From a filamentous cyanobacterium Phorm 6 (lineage in GTDB: Bacteria > Cyanobacteriota > Cyanobacteriia > Cyanobacteriales > Microcoleaceae): DNA of 35,947 nt. The stretch lies in the NCBI GenBank assembly GCA_003003725.1, contig PVWI01000025.1, forward strand, positions 1 through 35,947, written 5' to 3'. Shown piece by piece: positions 32,353-35,947 of this stretch; positions within the stretch are counted from its first letter, which is position 1; the number at the start of each line of letters is the position of its first letter. The notes under the pieces are model-generated. The model was not told where the DNA came from and ran no database searches. It was given only the letters and a program-made list of their open reading frames with translations. The translations under genes were made by a program, and so were the position numbers.

Positions 32353-33789
32353 CTACTCAGTTAAATTAATCGGCAAAGACACTATAAATGAAGTTTGACC
32401 GGGCACCGACTCTACATCAATTTTACCTTGATGTTTTTCAATTATTTTTCTGACAATATCCAATCCTAACCCGCTGCCTTCTCCCGCAGGTTTGGTAGTA
32501 AAAAATGGCACAAAAATTTTTGGCAAAATCTCCGGTGGAATCCCCTTACCGCTGTCAGTAATTGTTACGACAACGCTGGTATCTTGCTGCAGGGCATCAA
32601 TTGTCAAGGTTCCTTGATTGTTCATTGCTTGTAAAGCATTGTGAATTAAATTTGTCCACACTTGATTTAGTTCATCTGGATAACACAATACAGTTGGTAA
32701 CTGATTTTGATAATTTCTGACTATTTCCACTCCCTGCTTTAGCTGGTTCTGATAAAGAGTTAATACAGTTTCAATTCCGTCGGTAATATTCACCTGTAAT
32801 TTTTCCCCATTTACATCGTAACGCGCATAATTTTTCAAGGCAAAGACGACTTTTGCAGCCCGTTCTGTAGCGGTAGCGATGGTTCTGGCGCTTCTGTGAA
32901 TGCTAGCAAATTCGTAGGCGGTTTTGATAATATTTTGGCTGTCAGGGTCTTTCAGCAACGGCAAGAATTCTTGCAGGCTTCCCTGCAATCCGATATTTAC
33001 TAAAATGCTAGCAAGGCTGTCAGCATTGTCAATCTCTTCCGCATCTAATTGCTGCTTCAGCCCTTTTTTTAATTCCCGTTTTTCTCGCGTAGATAAAGAG
33101 TAAGTTTGTTGGCGGGAACTGTACATCAAACTCAAAAAATCTTGCTGGCGTTCGGCTGAGAGTTCTTTAAAAAAAACTGGCAAACTTTCGATATTGTTAT
33201 CCAAAAAGCCAGTTATATTACCAATAGACGATCGAATCGCCCCCAGTGGCGTATTGATTTCGTGAGCAATGCCCGCAATCAGTTGCCCCAAGGCGGCAAG
33301 TTTTTCTGATTGAACTAATTGATTTTGTGTTGCTTGCAGTTGGTCTAAAGTGACTGTCAGTTCCTCGTTTTTCTGTTGGAGTTTTTTTTGCAACTGGCAC
33401 ATTGCTAAATGCGTTTCTACCCTAACTAGAACCTCTTCTACTTGAAAGGGTTTGGTAATATAATCTACACCGCCCACTGCAAAGGCTTTGACTTTATCTA
33501 GTACGTCATTAATCGCGCTAATAAAAATCACTGGAATGTCGCGAGTGCGTTCATCAGCTTTGATTTTTTCGCAAACTTCATACCCGTTCATTTCGGGCAT
33601 CATAATATCCAGCAAAATCAAATCGGGCGGCATTCCTTTTGCGGCCGAAAGCGCTAACTCGCCGCTAGGTACGGGGCGGACTTTGTAGCCCTTGCCATTC
33701 AAAATTCCGGCTAGCAGGCGCAAATTAGCTGGGGTGTCGTCAACTACTAAAATATTACCGCGATCTGTGTTAGAAATGTCATTATTCAT
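32353..33789 (-). CDS. REC-histidine kinase with extended HisKA region
   Basis: A 478-residue soluble kinase. Receiver domain about 10-130: acidic Asp17-Asp18, phospho-acceptor Asp61 (LILLDIMMPEMNG), lysine in YITKPFQVEEV. A coiled linker (LQQKNEELTVTLDQLQATQN) leads to the H-box GIAHEINTPLGAI with His176. About 110 residues, with a helical insertion (LSAERQQDFLSLMYSSRQQT onward), separate the H-box from the second helix at ATERAAKVVFALKNYARYD. The ATPase domain has N box NLIHNALQAM, G1 DSGKGI and G2 GSGLGLDI. The start codon lies 8 bases inside the 3' end of the upstream membrane hybrid kinase gene, so the two are translationally coupled and probably act in one pathway: the upstream kinase could phosphorylate this receiver. 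Confidence 0.95.
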   Translation of the reverse strand: MNNDISNTDRGNILVVDDTPANLRLLAGILNGKGYKVRPVPSGELALSAAKGMPPDLILLDIMMPEMNGYEVCEKIKADERTRDIPVIFISAINDVLDKVKAFAVGGVDYITKPFQVEEVLVRVETHLAMCQLQKKLQQKNEELTVTLDQLQATQNQLVQSEKLAALGQLIAGIAHEINTPLGAIRSSIGNITGFLDNNIESLPVFFKELSAERQQDFLSLMYSSRQQTYSLSTREKRELKKGLKQQLDAEEIDNADSLASILVNIGLQGSLQEFLPLLKDPDSQNIIKTAYEFASIHRSARTIATATERAAKVVFALKNYARYDVNGEKLQVNITDGIETVLTLYQNQLKQGVEIVRNYQNQLPTVLCYPDELNQVWTNLIHNALQAMNNQGTLTIDALQQDTSVVVTITDSGKGIPPEILPKIFVPFFTTKPAGEGSGLGLDIVRKIIEKHQGKIDVESVPGQTSFIVSLPINLTE

Positions 33790-35947
33790 GTGAGCTTGCG
33801 TGAGAAATTAACTTTAAAACTTTGTCGTACTCGAAATTTTCTATACAATTTGCGATCGCACCAGCCGTTACTGTATCCTTTAATCTAATTTGGTCGATCG
33901 CACTTTCAATGAAATCCATATCTGCATTCAGTATCGCCAGCTTTAAGTCCGCTAGCAGCGACTCAGGCAATTTCACGAAATCAGCCGCAGTCATTTCGCG
34001 ATCGCGCTCTGGGATTGCCGATAAATTAGCTACACCCGGATCTTCATAAATATAGCGCACTCCGATCTGTTTGTGCATAGCATCGAAAATATCGGCTTCC
34101 CGGAAAGGTTTCCGCATAAAAGCATCGCAGCCCGCCGACAAAATAACGGCTCGTTCTTCCTCCAAAACGCTCGCTGTCAGTGCAATAATAGCAGTAGCTT
34201 GACCTTTAATAGTGCCTTTAATTTGTTTTGTTGCTTCGTAGCCGTCCATCACAGGCATTCTCATGTCCATCCAAATTAAATGCGGTTCCCAACTGTCCCA
34301 AACATCAATAGCTTCTTGACCGTTAGTAGCTTCTTTCAGGTCAAAACCTAGAGGATTGAGAAGTTTAATTAACAGTTGACGGTTCAGCGGTTTATCGTCT
34401 ACTATCAAAATTCGATAGGGATGTTGATTGGGTTCCAGGGCAATCACATTTCGAGTCGGCTTTTGGGTTTCAATATCACCCGCATCGACCGCAATAATTT
34501 GAATGTTAAAATTAAAATTAGTCCCCTTACCGACAGCAGAACTGACGCTCACTTCACCGCCCATTAATTCCACAAATTTGCGGCTAATTGGCAATCCCAA
34601 GCCTGTACCTTCTTGCGAATTTTTGCCTGTTTGGGTTTGCACAAAAGCTTCAAAAAGATTGTCTAATTCATTGGCAGCAATCCCCGGGCCTGTATCTTCG
34701 ACTTCAAAATGAAGAAAAAAGGAATAAGCAGAAGCTGAATAGTCATTTTTGGTTGCATAACTAGCGTTTTCTGAGTGACTTAATTGGGATTGCTTAAAAT
34801 TATTACTTGCTGAAATATCTGTATTTTTTGATTCTTCTGATAGATCATTTTTTTTGCCTTCGATCTGCTGATTTCCGCCTGAAAAATGCTTGCTTACTCT
34901 GACCGAAACACCGCCATCATCGGTAAATTTAAGAGAGTTATTGAGCAGGTTAATCAAGATTTGCCGCAACTTTAACTCGTCAGTTTCTATGTACTGTGGC
35001 ACGTCGGGACTGTGAGTAAAAACTAACTGCAAATGCTTGTCATCTGCTTTGAGTTGAAACATATCTTCCAAGTCGTTGAGCAGGCGATAGAGGTCAAACT
35101 TTTTGGGATTGAGAGTGGTACGCCCCGATTCAATTTTAGATAAATCGAGCACGTTATTAATCAGGGTGAGCAGGTGTTCTCCGCTGCTGTTAATTATGCT
35201 AATATTTTCTTGATGTTCTGGGGATAGAGTTTGGCTGCGAGTCATCAGTTGGGAAAAGCCAAGAATTGCATTGAGGGGCGATCGCAATTCGTGACTCATG
35301 TTAGCCAGAAAGGTACTTTTAGCTTGATTTGCTACTTCGGCTTTGTCCTTAGCTACAGCCAATTCAGCAGTCCGCTCTCGCACTCGCTGTTCTAATGTTT
35401 CAAAGGATTGTTGGAGCTGTTGAGCCATGCTGTTAAAGGATTTAGCTAATTCCCCCAATTCGTCAGAGCGTTGACTTTCTACTGTTTTGTCCCATTCACC
35501 TTTAGCAATATTTTTGGCTGCTGTATTTAATCGCAAAATAGGATTTGTCACCCATTGAGAAGTTTGAATGCCAATGGATACAGCTATTAGTAAAGCTGCG
35601 AAACACAGCCAAATAGTCGTGCGGGTATTGTTATTGATTTCTTCGGTGAAATCTGCTTCGGGAACGACTACTACAATCAGCCAGTCTAAACCTTTGCCGT
35701 CTTGGAATGGTAGAACTTTTACAAATTGTCGTTTGCCATCTATTTCAAAGTTTAATAATTCAGATTTTTGGATTTGGTTTAATTGGTGAAACTGTGCATT
35801 CAAATATTTAGCGGTCGCTTGAGTAATAGGGTTGCTGCTTTCTACCACTTTAAACAATTGTCTTTGATCACCTCTGGTGCGGAAAGGTTTTTCGGTGGTG
35901 GAAGTTGCTAACAAATTACCTTGGCGATCGATCTTAAATGTTTGACC
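33782..35947 (-). CDS. Membrane hybrid histidine kinase, 5' end outside the window
   Basis: The reading frame is open to the window edge: bases 35915-35947 encode GQTFKIDRQGN in frame ahead of a TTG that might be mistaken for the start, so the gene is partial. From that TTG 710 residues are visible. In order: the end of an extracytoplasmic dCache-like sensor (IDRQGNLLATSTTEKPF to LDWLIVVVVPEADF), a membrane helix at about 99-120, HAMP (about 120-175), coiled coil, HisKA with H-box ANMSHELRSPL (His208), ATPase domain with G1 DTGPGI and G2 GTGLGLPI interrupted by a Ser/Asn-rich loop, and a C-terminal receiver with phospho-acceptor Asp550 (WMDMRMPVMDG). The last 90 residues are helical, possibly an Hpt-like remnant, but I see no clear Hpt histidine motif. 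The 3' end overlaps the next kinase gene by 8 bases. Confidence 0.93.
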   Translation of the reverse strand, partial: GQTFKIDRQGNLLATSTTEKPFRTRGDQRQLFKVVESSNPITQATAKYLNAQFHQLNQIQKSELLNFEIDGKRQFVKVLPFQDGKGLDWLIVVVVPEADFTEEINNNTRTTIWLCFAALLIAVSIGIQTSQWVTNPILRLNTAAKNIAKGEWDKTVESQRSDELGELAKSFNSMAQQLQQSFETLEQRVRERTAELAVAKDKAEVANQAKSTFLANMSHELRSPLNAILGFSQLMTRSQTLSPEHQENISIINSSGEHLLTLINNVLDLSKIESGRTTLNPKKFDLYRLLNDLEDMFQLKADDKHLQLVFTHSPDVPQYIETDELKLRQILINLLNNSLKFTDDGGVSVRVSKHFSGGNQQIEGKKNDLSEESKNTDISASNNFKQSQLSHSENASYATKNDYSASAYSFFLHFEVEDTGPGIAANELDNLFEAFVQTQTGKNSQEGTGLGLPISRKFVELMGGEVSVSSAVGKGTNFNFNIQIIAVDAGDIETQKPTRNVIALEPNQHPYRILIVDDKPLNRQLLIKLLNPLGFDLKEATNGQEAIDVWDSWEPHLIWMDMRMPVMDGYEATKQIKGTIKGQATAIIALTASVLEEERAVILSAGCDAFMRKPFREADIFDAMHKQIGVRYIYEDPGVANLSAIPERDREMTAADFVKLPESLLADLKLAILNADMDFIESAIDQIRLKDTVTAGAIANCIENFEYDKVLKLISHASSHE

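Overview
The window looks like chromosomal DNA of a filamentous non-heterocystous cyanobacterium, most like the Microcoleus/Oscillatoria group. This is inferred from the many GCGATCGC (HIP1) and related GATCG sites, DnaA boxes of the TTTTCCACA type, intergenic heptanucleotide tandem repeats, and the protein content (Rcp1-like regulator, ethylene-receptor-type kinase, REC-PAS-cyclase). No species assignment can be proven from the sequence alone. No tRNA, rRNA, CRISPR array or transposase gene was found.

Left part (1-10.9 kb): two paralogous histidine kinases with a CBS-like N-terminus lie about 8 kb apart (115-1470 minus; 9364-10803 plus). Between them are a YbjN/CesT-like protein, an Ig-like plus beta-propeller membrane-anchored protein, a polysaccharide flippase, and a TIGR03943 protein paired with an ArsP-type permease. 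Gene spacers are rich in palindromic and heptamer repeats.

Replication and housekeeping block (10.9-22.1 kb): dnaA and dnaN lie on the minus strand with a clear oriC between them, carrying seven exact DnaA boxes in a 4+3 convergent layout. Next come a Deg/HtrA protease, peptide deformylase, two TerD-family genes, lysS (minus) and transketolase, the last followed by a convincing intrinsic terminator.

Signalling block (22.5-35.9 kb): four plus-strand genes form a two-component cluster. They are an ethylene-receptor-type membrane kinase (all seven ETR1 ethylene-site residues conserved, four PAS domains, no GAF seen), an Rcp1-like single-domain regulator, and two kinases with N-terminal receiver domains. 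Facing them on the minus strand is a second set: a membrane hybrid kinase cut by the window edge, a REC-kinase whose start overlaps it, a single REC protein, and a REC-PAS-PAS-PAS-adenylate cyclase whose start overlaps the REC stop. The likely logic is that membrane sensors (ethylene; an extracytoplasmic dCache ligand) feed receiver proteins and a cAMP output. The pairings are inferred from gene order.

The most notable items are the GAF-less ethylene-receptor kinase next to an Rcp1-type regulator, the multi-gene phosphorelay ending in a cyclase, the oriC, and several families of nested palindromic repeats that look like small non-autonomous mobile elements.
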